A stretch of 64,000 bases of DNA from Heterobilharzia americana (taxonomy: Eukaryota > Platyhelminthes > Trematoda > Strigeidida > Schistosomatidae): positions 58,411,257-58,475,256 of the forward strand of contig OX104128.1 in assembly GCA_944470555.2 (NCBI GenBank), given 5' to 3'. Both the position numbers and the translations under genes were made by a program. The notes under the pieces are model-generated. The model did not search any database. It was not told the DNA's origin and worked only from the letters and a program-made list of their open reading frames with translations. Positions 9,370 to 21,344 of this stretch are shown piece by piece (within the stretch, counting starts at the first letter, position 1; each line of letters opens with the position of its first letter).

Positions 9370-10380
9370 ACCCATTAAGTTTTCTCTATTTTATGAAAAG
9401 ACTACGTTTCCAATTAATATAAAGAAAAAGGAGAAGGAGAAGAAAGATTCTCGTGGAGTAGAGTGATCAGAGTTAAACAGATGCTCAAGAACCGAGCTGT
9501 TAACGGCGTTGTACTCTCAATCAGACGGCCGTACAGTAGAGTGTTCGAAGATGTGTTCCGATAGAACATGTTTTCTTTGGCCTGTGTAAACAGTCCCACA
9601 AGAGCTAATCAAAGGTTGAAGTTAAAGTGAATATTTGAATGTATTCAACACTCTGTTTCTAAGATACATCCTAGCACACTTATAATCCAAGTTGTAATAG
9701 GCAACATGAGCAAAAATAAAACAAATTCTCTGATTAAATTAACCAAGAAACATTTTATTTCGCATACATCGATGGATCTTTCGGCTTACCAGTAGTACAG
9801 ATCAGATAATTAAATCATTGTACATTTATCCAGGTGACCAGGAAGGAAATTATTGTAATTGTATTTGCGTTGAGGTTGAAGGTCATAGGAGGGAAAAGTA
9901 ATTAACAAACAAAGCAAATAATGATTGCTACTCTCATTTGCTTTTGTTTATTTAAACGTTATTCTTTCACTACTCTCTACTTCTTTATATGATTATGTCG
10001 AATACGGTAAGGTGAAGTCACATACATCAGTTACGATGCGGAGTTGTGAGAACGAACAATAATAATGATTAATGATTGAAATTCAAGGGTTGAGACGATT
10101 CACCTAAAGTGATTCGCAGAGGGAAAGGAGAAGACTGCCAATCAATTGAGTTTATAGTGCAACGATTATATTATATATTATTATATATATACTATATATT
10201 ATTATTATTATTGTTAGAATATAAACGTGGTGCAGCAAAGGCACCAAGAAATGCGCCACACAAAATAATGTAACACTACTTTGAAGACATAAAGTGAAGA
10301 GAAGTGGAAAAGTAAGAAAGAAAAACATAATAAGAATAGCATGGTTAGAAGGGAATTCCAGTAAGATACATTGAAGCTAC
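9370..10380. other. No gene recognised (CAMTA intron 3)
   Basis: Intronic sequence with an AT-rich microsatellite at about 10165-10212. No coding or repeat signature was recognised. Confidence 0.4.
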
Positions 10381-11620
10381 AGCACGGCCGTCACTGGTTT
10401 CAATTATGAGCCGTATCTGATAACGCCTCAAGAGCCACTGCAGTTGCGTGATCTCTCAGACCCCATCCACAGAGTCGTGGTGCACCGACAGATGGTTACC
10501 CCATACAACTATCCTTCAACCCACAGCCCCATGTCATACACTGACTACCCTTCTGCTCCTTCCATCTAGTCCAAGACCAAGGGCTACCAAACAATGAACG
10601 GTATGAAAGCCGTTGTTTCCAGATGACTTCACTTATTTAGTGACGACCGCCATGATGCCAAAACACATGCTATTGTGCCTCGAAATTACTTATATCCTGT
10701 TGCCAACGCATACGAGCAATTCTACAGAGACAGCGATGATCGAACACACAGACTGGTTGCACATCCTCAGTTCAAAGAGGCCAAGTTTCAACGGCGTAGA
10801 ACAAAACTGCTCACACCGAAACGTTGTAAATCTGAAGTTTTACGATCAGACTAACGTCGTGATGACGCCGACGTGGCCCAGATTGGCATATGCCACTCCG
10901 GCTTTGGACATGCGGTTATAAATTTTTTCAACTACACAACTACACAGATACATGAACAACTTCTCGACTATTTCCAACGGCTCACCAAGGAAGGTGAGCG
11001 CATGCACAGGCTGCTACCAGTCTTGCAAAAGTAACTTGCACCTCCATGGTACAAAAATATATCACGCTTAAGGACACTAACCACCAACCGATTAAGTGTG
11101 ATTTGAATAACCTATGTATTATTGCACAGTAGGACGATATCATTCGCATATTCGAGGCCAAGTAGCCGTTCTCCGGGTAGTAGATCTATACCACGATCAC
11201 GCACCGCCTTCAGAGCTGACTCAAGAATATCATAGATGGAAAAGTTAAAGAGGAATGTAGAAATCGGGCAACCCTGCCTAACCCCACTACTCGTGTGGAA
11301 CAACGGAGACAGATGGTTGTATCCCCTCACTCTACGTCAAGTGTTATTATATATAGGGCTTTCACGATGTTAATAAATTTCTCAGCCACGCCACTTCTCT
11401 AACTGACACTTCCAAAGTACAGCTGTGTCAAAAGAATCGAACGTAGCCCTGATGTCCAGAAACATGAATGTTGGCCTACAATATGTTTGGCGACGTCCAA
11501 GCACCTAGCGGATGGCAAACACACGATCAATGAATCCATAATTTGAACAAAGCCCAATCTGCTCCTCGCGAATCATTTTCTCGCACGTTTTGCAACGTTT
11601 GCGAAGTGTTTAGTAAGAAC
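10380..11620 (-). mobile_element. RTE-like element, second subfamily (3' half)
   Basis: On the minus strand 11330-11112 reads SSGVRQGCPISTFLFNF, then GIDLLPGERLLGLEYANDIVLLC: RTE domain 5 followed by a mutated YADD box (YAND). The C-terminal region follows at lower coordinates (RMSKAGVAYANLGH, about 10910-10870). The same subfamily occurs on the plus strand at 30065-30845. It has many frame breaks and is a relic inside CAMTA intron 3. Confidence 0.8.
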
Positions 11621-11689
11621 AGAACCTATTTATAAAGTTTACGGTAACCTTAAAAGACTAGGAATAATTAGGTCACTTAGAAAGGTAAA

Positions 11690-13480
11690 AACCAACGAGA
11701 ACACTAATATTATCCATCCATTCAAATCGGCATAGGACCAGGCAATGCTACGTAGCGGTCCGAGTTGCCACATGTCACATCACTACACCAAGTGAAAAGG
11801 CAGTGAAGTGGAAGATGAAAAAGAGAAAATTTGGTCAAAAGAAATATAAAGTACTAAAAGAGAGAAAGGAAAGAATGAGAAAATGGTGAGATTGATTCGA
11901 TATAGCGTAAAGATGAGGATAACGTGTGTATACATCTACACCACTGACATCGGTTCCGATTCATATCATCTCCAGTCAGTCTCCAAACACTGGTTCCTCT
12001 TGTCCCACCGACCCCAACCACCTAGTCTCCATCACCCCACATGACTCAGACGAACAGTCAAACACTTCATACATTGATGCCATGTTTAAGTATCGTCACT
12101 CCGAGCCCTTCTCCAGCCTCAACGTACTTCGATCAACATTGTACGACGAGGCAGACGGCGACTAGGCATACGTAACACATGTCACAGCCAACCATCTCAG
12201 TCGATGAAGGTTCATAAGCTTGACTTCTGTCTTACTCACATGGTGACAACACGAAACACAGCCTATACTATGAAGGTAACAGGGGTCAAATACCTGAAAC
12301 CTCCTCATGTCTTCCAACTACAATGGTCATATCTCACAGCCACACAATAGAACACAGCGGACTGCTGGGCAGTACACGCAACCCTTAATAGACAATCGGA
12401 TATCACAGCAGTGTCACAGGTGGTGTGAGTTGGCAACAACAAAACCAAGCTTTTTGTATGTGTGCAGAGATTTCATCGGTCAGTGAGCCATCAAGACAGG
12501 GCTAGTCCTACTTCCCAGGTAAGTGAAGTCGTCGACACACTCAACCACTAACTACACTCTCTACTGTTAGCCATGGTGGGACACCGTTGAAGACCAATCC
12601 TGGAGCAACAACTTGTATTTGGATGGTGAGGAGTCTATTCTAAACATTCTCAAATTGCCACTGAGAGTGTCCAGAAGACTCTGCATCTTCTCAGTGTCTT
12701 CACCTAACAAAACTATGTCATCTGCATATTCTAGGTCTAACGAAAATTCTCCTGTGATTAGGTCAACGTCTGTGTGTAGTCAGGTGACGAGAGGGAGACT
12801 TCCATGAGAATATCTATGATCGATTTGAATAAGAATGGAGAGAGTGGGTACCCTTGACGGACACCATTCGATGAGTACAGCTCCCTGGATATCTCACCAT
12901 AGGCTCTAACATGCCCACAAGTATCCGAGTAAACAGCCTACAAGGTGATGTACTTACTCGGTATGCCTTTCACTGAGAGACATTGCCACAACACTTCTCG
13001 ATCAATGGAGTCGAATGCAACCTTCAGATCAAGTAATACTACCAGTGTCGGGTGTCGGTAAGGGTGCCTATGTTCCAGGACCTGGTCGATACACTCGCGA
13101 CCGGGTTTGAAGTCTGCCTGGTTTTCTTGGGCTTGGTGTTCCCGAGCTCCAACCAAGTGTCAGAGAATTATAGAACCTAGGATTTCGGATACTATGTTCG
13201 TCAGTCTGATTCCTCTGTGGTTATCACAAGAGGACTTCTCACCTTTCTTGAAGACTGGGATAATGAGTGACTTAGACCAGTCGGAGGGGATCGTATTTGA
13301 TCCCCATATACTAGCTAACACTCCCCTTAACTTGACTAAGAGCAGTCTACCACCATTCTTGTATACCCCAGCAGGTAGTCCGTCTGGTCCTGCTGCCCTT
13401 CCTCGTTTTAGGTTACCTACCGCTTTCTCAACTTCTTCTAGTGTTGGGGAGTTTTATGAAGAAATGCATTTTAGAATGCA
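11690..13480 (-). mobile_element. SR2-like RTE element, 5'-truncated
   Basis: From 13480 downward on the minus strand it carries the start of the RT (GRAAGPDGLPAGVYK-type block, then SLTNIV..), CIDQVLEHRH, VVLLDLKVAFDSIDREVLW (13080-12990), the YADD box (about 12727-12716), the C-terminal domain and a 3' tail of ATGG/TGAT type near 11735. Frameshifts and stops abolish coding. 11700-12840 is nearly identical to 23180-24330 in inverted orientation. Confidence 0.9.
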
Positions 13481-13846
13481 CGAATGGTGAATATGGAATA
13501 GAGGGGATACAGACATCTCTAACGGGCTCTACGTTAACCTGTCTGTCAGACAGCTATTCATTAGTTTATAAGTGAAGTTGAAGGTGTCTCAGGAAAAGAC
13601 GGGACATTAGAATTCTACTCCATCAACAACCATCCAACCCCAACATACTTCACAAACTTGATCTTTCCCATCATGAATAGATTTCTACGTCATAAAAATT
13701 AATGCCAAATACAGAGATGAATGGTAAATCTTCACATGAGGCTTTTGAACTAAAGTTAGGAATTAATTATGCGACAAATTTAAGTAAAAAAAAAAGGTCT
13801 GTCTTTATAATAAAAACTTTCAATTTCTTTCCCTTGTGAAACTGAC

Positions 13847-13988
13847 CTCAATACCTTGAACTTTTAAAACTATATGAACTTCTTTGGTTGTACGTCGATT
13901 TGGCTTCCGTTTCCATAAATAACCATCTTGTTTACGTGCTAAGCTGGCCAATTCACGTCGGTAGAAAATAATAGTACCATTTCTAGGA
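13847..13988 (-). CDS. CAMTA-like transcription activator, exon 3 (CG-1 core)
   Basis: This 142-nt exon has acceptor TTTTATTGTTATCAG and donor GAG|GTCAGT. It enters in phase 2 (completing Arg) and leaves in phase 0. It encodes (R)PRNGTIIFYRRE, LASLARKQDGYLWKRKPN and RRTTKEVHIVLKVQGIE. This is the CG-1 signature PxxGxxxxYxRK, KDGYxWKKR, and TxRExHxKLKVxGxE, so a DNA-binding CAMTA domain is assigned with confidence. Deviations are Gln for Lys in the KDGY box and Val for the usual Asp/Glu before His. An alternative donor (CAAG|GTATTG) lies 8 nt earlier; the chosen one keeps the G-x-E of the family. Confidence 0.95.
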
Positions 13989-14229
13989 CTGATAACAATA
14001 AAAATATTAAAAATAAACAATACATAATATTATTAACTGAACAACTGAATACAACTATGTATGAACTGCATATACTTGATGCAGGGTATAATTCAGATGG
14101 ATTATGTTTGATATGGATTTCGCACCTTTCAAAAGTAAGACGATGATGGGCTCCAGGAATGGTCTACTGTAAGCACTCCTAGTTTATTGATAAAGAGTGA
14201 ATTGGTGGAGTTGCATCAGCTTAAACTGG

Positions 14230-14880
14230 TTTGTTTGCTGACAAAATCTCAACTCGGGTACAGAAGGACCGTTTGATATTTGCTAACTTGCGTCACTTGT
14301 GGAACCGAAAATGAGAGATATCTGACTATAAAAGGATAAGTATGCTGCGCTGCAGTCCATTCTATCCTACTATACAGATGTGAGACATGGCCATTAAAAG
14401 TAGAAGATATGAAGAGGTCACAGGGTTTAGATCATAGGTGTCTTCGTTTGATGGAATCATCAAGTAAGCAATGTAAAGGTCAGGCAAAGGATATTGGGCA
14501 AGACAGGGAAGTGGATTGATGAGGCTGTGAACCTTAGTCGACTGAGATGCTTTGGGCTAGAAGAAGGTTCAAAGTAGCCAAACCAAGACATGGTACTAGA
14601 CTATAACTATTGGTCTGAGTCGTGTAGGGAGATGCAGACTGACTGGTTGGGGACCCCGAAATGATACGAACCAGTGGTTGAGGATCAGTGAAAATGTTTC
14701 AGATGCCTTCACTCTTCGACACATCCCCCTAAAGCTTGGATATTTGCAGTAACCTTTATCTTCAAATTGTTTCCCGTCTTACACAACATTATCTACTTTG
14801 ATATCTCTTCTTTTCTATCCACCTATTCTTTTTGTGAAGTGTGGCAACTTGAGCCGAGGCACCTGTGAGCGAGGTTTTAC
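14230..14880 (+). mobile_element. SR2-like RTE 3' fragment
   Basis: This is the C-terminal coding region: TGAGACATGGCCATTAAAAG (CETWPLK), then GATCATAGGTGTCTTCG (DHRCLR) and the ACCAGTGGTTGAGGA stretch, followed by a 3' UTR. It has stops and frame changes throughout. It lies in CAMTA intron 2, antisense to the gene. Confidence 0.85.
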
Positions 14881-16330
14881 GTTGATTTTGTCAGTCAGTT
14901 AGCCAGTCAGTCAGTAATTGAGATGTTACTGAACTAGTTAAATCCCAATGACTAAGTGAAATCAGATTGGAAACAGGTACTAATTACCACTCAATTTCCT
15001 TAAACTCATATAACTTGGCGTTGAACCTCGTCTGACTTACTTCAGTTTGGGAAGCCTTGAAAAATAAGTGTTAAATTATGAGTGTCAGTCAGTATGAGAG
15101 TTGAGTTTCATGGATGTTGGTACTCAACAAGTAAGATGTTTCTGTAACCATATAGAAACGAGTGTTCCTTCGGCGACTGGAACCCGTGTTATTCAGAACC
15201 TGACCAACAGGTTGTAATCAGTTTTTAGACAGCTATGTCGGCTACTTAGTAGCAGCAACCGAGTTGTGTTAACAAAACCATATCCAACTGATTTTTATTG
15301 TTTTATGTGATTATTACATGAACTATAGTCAAACAACAGAATAAGTAGTTTATAATACTAGATTTCTAACCAATAGGACATGCGTTCGAACCCCGCGGCA
15401 TCAATCAAGATCCGGCAGTTTAATTAGCCCTCAAGAATACAAAGAGTAGGTTAATAATAATAATCCAAACTTTCCAGGAGAATATTCAGAAAACTACATT
15501 TTCACAGTCTTCTATCTGATTGAAGTATATCTCAGCATTTAAAATTGACTAGTCCTCTAACCCAATACATTAAGTGAACAAGTTGATTAGTTAGCAACCA
15601 CTTATGCTGTATGTATGGATTTCGTCAACCACCGGATGGTCATATTGCTTGTTTGCAGCTAAGTTCATCATCGGTGTATCCGGACAAATTCAGCTCACAG
15701 AGTCGTACTAGTTTGAATCACCTGAATCTAGCTAGCTACTTTATAAGCTGAATTTGTCCAAGTACACAGCTGATGAGCTATAATTTAAACAAGCGAAGTA
15801 ACCGCCTCATATTGAAATAACTATCATATGGTTGGCGAAACACTACTGATCAATCTGAGTGATTTTTAACTACTGAAGTCATTGAATAGTAATATTTCTA
15901 CGAAACATGCCCATTGAGTCATAGAGAAGAGATAATTCAGCGATGAAAATTTTCTTTCTCGACGATATCATTTTCTATGGCTGTACAATCGTATTCATTT
16001 ATATATCATAAATATATAACAGTCTATTATAAAACAATAGGGTATGCTTACATCATTAACCAAGTGCTACAAAAAAACGGAATCAACAATGCAAAGTAGT
16101 TGCGTTATCAATCAAGACAGCAAAAATATCGAAGAAGGCAAGGAGTTTGACAAGGTGGAAATTGTTGGTAGATAAGAAACGCAAATATTGAGTATCCACT
16201 TGATAGACAGATAGATGTAAAGAAGGTGAAGAATGAGACAATCGTCATAATGAAGGTGATAATAATAAACTAATTAATTATAATGAGATCGAATAACAAG
16301 TGAAAGTGTGAAAACCATGGTAAGATGAGA
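14880..16330. other. No gene recognised (CAMTA intron 2)
   Basis: AT-rich. A B-box-like GCGTTCGAACCCC occurs at about 15383-15395, suggesting a decayed tRNA-like repeat. Nothing else was recognised. Confidence 0.4.
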
Positions 16331-16990
16331 GATTGAACATACTTGTTTTGCACACAGAGATCAGGCTTGAATTGCCAGTGCCTCCACTGTGCACAACTGT
16401 CGAAGGTGTACTCCTTTTAAACTATTCCATCTGACAAGATAAATGATACTTAAGAAGGAAGATTCCAGTTTAGCTTTCTGTCCAGAGTTGACCAAATGTC
16501 CAAGAATTGAACTGTTAATTGATTTACATTCTCTCCTCGACAACTATGCAGGATAGTGCTCAGAGATACGTTTGGAAAACGTGTGCTTTGTGCAGCCTAT
16601 ATTAACTAGCTCCACAGGAGCAAGTAGATTTATAAACACACATCGAGGTGGCCCAAAGTGGCAACTTGTCCTTAACGCACTCCAGAATGAGTTGTTGACT
16701 AGAGAAGCTGATCTGTAGTTTTGCAGAGAAGAATGTCTTCTTCAGTGATCTGGACAGCCGATTCTTCAGAATCTCTGCTACCGTATTGCCTTTGAAAACA
16801 ACGTTCATAAACAAGGTGGTCTGAGGAACTGTGAGTACTCGCTCTGTATTCTGATTTACTTTCAAGTTCTTATCGATAAATCTGGATGGATATCCATTTT
16901 GCATGAGAATCTTTTGTAGTTTACCTAATTCTTCGTCAACAGTATCACTGGTGCAGATTCTTTTGACTCTTGAAGATAAGCAATGGATTA
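16330..16990 (-). mobile_element. Penelope-like element fragment (RT C-terminus, GIY-YIG start)
   Basis: On the minus strand 16904-16602 reads MQNGYPSRFIDKNLK and VFKGNTVAEILKNRLSRSL, ending in YKSTCSCGAS, the linker into the GIY-YIG nuclease. A frame break follows at once and the nuclease part (16600-16340) is decayed. The layout matches the plus-strand copy at 51290-52460. Confidence 0.85.
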
Positions 16991-17330
16991 GATTCCCCTT
17001 TCTACTTTATGATAATTTTGTACCAGATTTTGTCTGATAAGTGGTTACCAACGAAAACTTTGTTGACACTATAGTTAGGCAGTTAAAAGAAACTACTCAG
17101 TTAAGAGATAATATCAAGGTGGACTAAGTGACTAAAAAAATCATCTTCAAATTGATCAGTCTATTCAGTCCTTAACCTGATGGAAAAGTTATCCGTGGAT
17201 AATACAGTGAAAAATCGAGTAAACTGATTTCCCATATTGATCTGATCATCCTTTTAGCTTTCTTTTAACCTATACATATTGAAAAAAAAACACATAGACT
17301 AAGTTCCATATTAGATTTGTTTATTTGATA
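16990..17330. other. No gene recognised
   Basis: Intronic, AT-rich. Nothing recognised. Confidence 0.4.
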
Positions 17331-18720
17331 TATAGCCAGCATACAGTGTGAGACAGTATTCTTCACTGGATGACGTTTCCAGTATCAAGTATCATCTCTC
17401 ATAATTATATCAATGTGTAATCTCACACCACAGTTTCGATATCTGAGTTTTATAGTCCTGTCATCTCAGATTCTTTGTTTTTATTGGTAGCAAAATTTTC
17501 CATATTTCTGGCATAGATGTTGGAGTTATTCCTATTTCATGTATTGGGTGTAGGTTGATTCGATGAACAAACATTCAGTAAATTAGCCTCTCCCTCTCTT
17601 TTCGCCTAACTACACTGAACTTCAGTACAGTGGTTTTATCCCACCGCATTGGGTGGTTGGGTATTAATGGATGCACTGCAATAGTCAAGCTTTTCTTTGG
17701 ATTGTTGATCTTATTGGGATCTGTCATTCTACAGTTAGCTAAATTCCTACTTTCTACTAATCTAACTGAACTCGATCAGATAGTTTGACCTATGTATTTG
17801 ACCTCACAGTCATTGATGGATTAGTTTATTTTTCCCAACTGGATCTATTGGATCCTTTAGCCAGCCGACACAGGATATCCCTGACCGACCAGCTAGCTTG
17901 TCCTACGTACTTGACCTCACAGTAACTATATAGAATTTGATAGATTAGATTATTTTGTTTAATTCGTTACATCGGATCCTTTAACCAGACGACAACGTTT
18001 ATCTCTCAGTCAGTTTGATAACCTAATTCCAGCTTCACTGACAATCATAAGTGAACTTTCTTATGTTCCTTCCTTCCTCATAGCATAACACAATCCAGGT
18101 TGTGAACCTCTTTCTACTCATGTCGTCTCTATTATTCGTATTCCTACTGCTGTTACCATTTCATTTCTGATGTATTCGTACAACCATCTTCGTCATAAAC
18201 AGTAAAGGATAGTTATTAACTATTAGTGCCTCTTTTATGTGCTTTAGTTCCTTGTTTAGGTCCTTGCAGTGACTAGTCAGTTTTTGAGCTCTATCATTTA
18301 GACATTTGACTAAATCCGCCTTAACTGACTGATATTGGATGAGATGACTTGAAGTCTAAGACACCTGTTAGAATGTGCCGGTTTTCTGTAGACAATAGTA
18401 ACCAAACCATCGTCTATCCTTCGTTTTATTCTGCAATCCAGAATAGGTAATTCTCCTTGTTCTTTTTTTTTTATCTCGTAAGTGAATTGGATTGCGCCTA
18501 CTACTGAGTTTATATGTATGACGAAATTGTCGATATGTTCCGAGTTCAACACGGTAAATATGTCATCCACATATCGCTACCATATCTTAGGTTCAGGATT
18601 ATACGTTCGTAAAGCCATGTTTTCCCAACTATCCATAAATATATCTGCTACGACTGGAGATATTAGTGATCCCATTGCTACTCCTTCTGTTTATCTGTTT
18701 ATTTTGTTGTGAAACTTGAA
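17330..18720 (-). mobile_element. Penelope-like element (RT and GIY-YIG remnants)
   Basis: On the minus strand: GVAMGSLISPVVADIFMDS (about 18680-18620), then RYVDDIFTVLNSEH (the RT catalytic YVDD box, about 18580-18535), LPILDCRIKRR and VYRKPAHSNR. This is the typical core order of Penelope-type RT. Downstream, 18240-17770 contains two decayed GIY-YIG cores (CEVKYVGQ, CEVKYIGQ). An in-frame stop precedes RYVDD and a junction at 18240 splits the two parts. It lies 190 bp from CAMTA exon 2. Confidence 0.88.
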
Positions 18721-18912
18721 GACTGTGGAGGTCAAGCACAACCGTATGTCTAACATGACCTCATCAACCGATATCTTGGTTCTGACTCAATATTTAGTTG
18801 ACAAAAATTTAATATGAAGTTGAATTCTACAACAATCGCCAAATTTTACACCTCTATATTAACACAGTCTAAGTGTTAAAAAAGAACAAGTATGATACAG
18901 TTTTTCACTCAC

Positions 18913-18980
18913 CGGACATGTACAAATGATGAAAGCCAGTCTGGATGTACACATGCTCCTAGTAAAAGCTCCGCCACTTC
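18913..18980 (-). CDS. CAMTA-like transcription activator, exon 2 (CG-1 start)
   Basis: This 68-nt exon starts in phase 0 after a long CT-rich tract and ACAAAACAAAAG, and ends in phase 2 at donor GTGAGT. It encodes EVAELLLGACVHP and DWLSSFVHVR, filling exactly the gap between exon 1 (…RKLIWCNQK) and exon 3 (PRNG…). In the family this stretch is the first CG-1 helix plus the H-x-x-W motif (NEEIAAYLITFEKHEEW in vertebrates). It was found by predicting phase and the Trp-containing motif from the flanking exons, which supports the gene model. The 20 nt of (GA)n that form its upstream pyrimidine tract are themselves a microsatellite. Confidence 0.88.
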
Positions 18981-19271
18981 CTTTTGTTTTGTATAAGTAA
19001 GAGAAAGAGAAAGAGAGAGAGAGAGAAGTGAAAAAATCTCTCAGATTAATGAAAAATTCATGCATATTCTAATGAAAAAGAAACTCTTAAATTCACAATT
19101 AACTATCGTAATACTGTCCAGTGATAATTTTTCTATCAGCCTCTGGAGAACACTTTCGACTATAAAAATCTTTATCCAAACAATGATAGAAGAATATCGG
19201 TTATATATATCTTAAAATCGATAGTGCATTAGAGTAGATATATCCATGCCTTAGTTTTCATTATATCAAAT

Positions 19272-19552
19272 TGTAGTGGGTACTACTGAGAAGAATGGAT
19301 ATAAGTAGTATATGTTGAGAGGGAGACAGAAATCATAAGGAATTACCAGCAATGGGGAAAGATTCTATCCAGAGAAACACAAGAGACAATGTAGACATAT
19401 GAAGAGCAAATAGAGATAGGAGAAGAAGAGGGAATGAAACACATTATGCAAATGACTGTCTTATTGGAAAGTGTACAATATTTGATAACTACTGTATAAG
19501 ATATCAATAATAAACATTCCTTCCTTCATCTCAATTATTATTGTTTCTTACA
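19272..19552 (+). mobile_element. Solo LTR candidate, 281 bp
   Basis: It starts TGTAGTGGG and ends TTTCTTACA, flanked on both sides by the 4-bp repeat AAAT (19268-19271 and 19553-19556). It contains a GGATATAAG TATA-like box and an AATAAA near the 3' end (about 19507-19513). A 280-bp inverted relative is at 52943-53222 with ends TGTAG and CTACA. The TG..CA ends, 4-bp duplication and internal promoter and poly(A) signals fit an LTR. No internal gag-pol is attached. Confidence 0.65.
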
Positions 19553-19954
19553 AAATCTTGTTTTGATCGGATTGTTTTTTTCACAACTTTTAACCATAAC
19601 CCCTTTTTCATCTCTTTTTCCTTCTTTCTCTCTCTATGAGTCTTCTGTTATTGAGTAAATTTCAGGCATGGCAAATCGGATCTCCACAAGGTAATGAAAG
19701 ATTTTATACTGACGATTTCTACTTATATAGTAGAAGGGATGAATCTTACTTTACTTTGATTATGACGATGATACTCTCTGTCCATGTTTTATGAGGCTAC
19801 TCATCTGTTTGATCTAATTAATAGTCCAAAAAGGATATTTTATTCCCCTTTTTTTAATATCATAAAAGATACTTGATTTGAACAAAACACCCATGATCCC
19901 ATGCATATGACATGTGAAAACAACTTAACTTGCTTTTTAGTCTATTTGATGAGT

Positions 19955-20000
19955 AGCGTAGGACGCGTGTTTCATTCTATTTGGGACTCGTCAGCTGGAT
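19955..20000 (-). ncRNA. Hammerhead ribozyme of SM-alpha
   Basis: On the minus strand: ATCCAG, CTGACGAG, TCCCAAATAGAAT, GAAAC, ACGCGTC. The CTGACGA and GAAA cores and the GTC cleavage triplet are all intact, but stem II has lost pairing on one side (GAAT for GGAC) and stem I is weak. The tRNA-like head follows at 20005-20090. Confidence 0.8.
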
Positions 20001-20165
20001 GTACCTGCAACCCAGTGAGTGATGTTCTCATTGCAGCTCGAACCTACTACCCTTCCCTTCAAACACCAAGTCAATGAGGCACGATAGTTTTAATTTCCTG
20101 TTGTTGTACTGGGTTGAATCTCTCGACTTCTGTTAGTATATTGGCTCCTATGCAAATGCCTCGAG
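20001..20165 (-). mobile_element. SM-alpha SINE head (minus)
   Basis: The reversed tRNA-like head has a B-box-like GGTTCGAGC (20046-20038) and an A-box-like stretch near 20070-20085. It continues with the family's TTGGCTCCTATGCAAATGCC spacer, showing the same tandem order as elsewhere. Confidence 0.7.
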
Positions 20166-20470
20166 ATAACCCAAGTTCATGTATGTTATTATATTTTTAA
20201 AAACGAGTGAATCTTAGTATCACTCGTATGGTTCATCCACTGTTTACCAGTAATAGTACAAAGAATAACATAGTAACTGAAACTAAAAGGAGGTTAGATT
20301 TCTAAGTCAAACCTTCTAAAGTTCAATATAATTTCACAGTAGTGCTGATACACAAAACTTTTAACACACCCAACTTTTGAAAACAAGGTAGAAAAATGTG
20401 CAAATCGCCAATTGCCGGCTTTGATATTCATCATGAGCATATACGATCGTCATAGTTTACTTGTTTACGG

Positions 20471-20513
20471 TTAGGATGCGCTTTTCGTCCTATTTAGGAC
20501 TCGTCAGATGGAT
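20471..20513 (-). ncRNA. Hammerhead ribozyme of SM-alpha
   Basis: On the minus strand: CATCCAT, CTGACGAG, TCCTAAATAGGA, CGAAAA, GCGCATC. Core strands and stem II (TCC/GGA) are intact; the cleavage triplet is ATC (allowed NUH). Stem I is poorly paired. Confidence 0.82.
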
Positions 20514-20880
20514 GTACCTCCACCCCAGTGCGGAGTGATGTTGTACCCACTGAGATTCAGACCTCGTACCCATCGCTTCAAACGCCAATGCGTTATCCAC
20601 TATGCCACGGAGTCACGATAACCACCTCTTGCACAACGCGTATTACTTATTACTATTTATTGGTATGCTTGTAATTCTCAATTGTTTTACTGGATCGAAT
20701 TGTTCGACTTGGATTCTTCTGCTAACCACAACCAACCGAATTACCATAAATAACATTTAGACATTATCCAGGCAACCACATAGGAGCCTATATGCCAATA
20801 AAGGTAGAATAATTCGAACCAATAAAAAACAGAATTATAAGCATATCTATAAATTGTAATATATAATCATAATTACAACA
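20514..20880 (-). mobile_element. SM-alpha SINE unit
   Basis: The reversed tRNA-like head has an A-box-like GCATAGTGGATAACGCATTGG (about 20607-20587) and a B-box-like region near 20558-20548. The family spacer and the start of a second unit in the other orientation (20710-20870) follow. Confidence 0.8.
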
Positions 20881-20934
20881 CTCATAACAGCCTATAGACC
20901 CTTTCTAAACCAAAGAGGCTTATTATTTCTTTGT

Positions 20935-21200
20935 TCAAACTTGTGATTTTCCATTGTTAATTTGAATCGAATTGATATATGGGCTTCTATACGGATGGTT
21001 TGATATTGCTTGAATATTCATTGGTATAATCTGCTTAACGATGACTAGAAGTAGAAGACAAGAAGAGTGTTTCGTCTTAATGTACCTGCACCCCAGTAAA
21101 TGATAGTGTTTCCAGTGGGACTCGAACCCCACGCTCACCGCCTCAAACGCCAAAAGCGCTATCCACTAGACCACTGGAGCAGGATAGCCTGTGCAATGGG
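20935..21200 (-). mobile_element. SM-alpha SINE unit, ribozyme lost
   Basis: The tRNA-like head on the minus strand has TAGTGGATAGCGC (about 21170-21158) and GGGTTCGAGTCCC (21129-21117). The ribozyme area (21040-21095) keeps only the GAAAC strand and lacks a CTGANGA core. Confidence 0.75.
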
Positions 21201-21287
21201 CACCAGTTGTTATTATTACCTGTTGAAACCTAGTTCCCATTGCCTCCACAACCTAGTAGATAACGCTCTAGCATCTGAAGTCACGGG

Positions 21288-21332
21288 TTCCAGCTGACGA
21301 GTCCCAAATAGGATGAAACGCACGTCCTAAGT
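21288..21332 (+). ncRNA. Hammerhead ribozyme of SM-alpha
   Basis: TTCCAG, CTGACGAG (21294-21301), TCCCAAATAGGAT, GAAAC, GCACGTC. Both core strands and the GTC triplet are intact. Stem II pairs with one wobble and stem I is reduced. The head before it is truncated (tRNA-like 21250-21287). Confidence 0.82.
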
Positions 21333-21344
21333 TCCAATGCTAGC

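Noticed and set aside
11926..12165. 79-codon plus-strand open frame, present again at 23867-24106
   Set aside because: It is the antisense of the RTE C-terminal region in both places. Duplication comes from the transposon.
19098..19205. Minus-strand open text (KDFYSRKCSPEADRKIITGQYY) as an extra CAMTA exon
   Set aside because: CAMTA exons 1 and 2 already join without a gap. The segment lacks a matching donor and has stops at both sides.
21040..21095. Hammerhead in the SM-alpha unit at 20935-21200
   Set aside because: Only the GAAAC strand is visible. The CTGANGA strand and stem II are absent.
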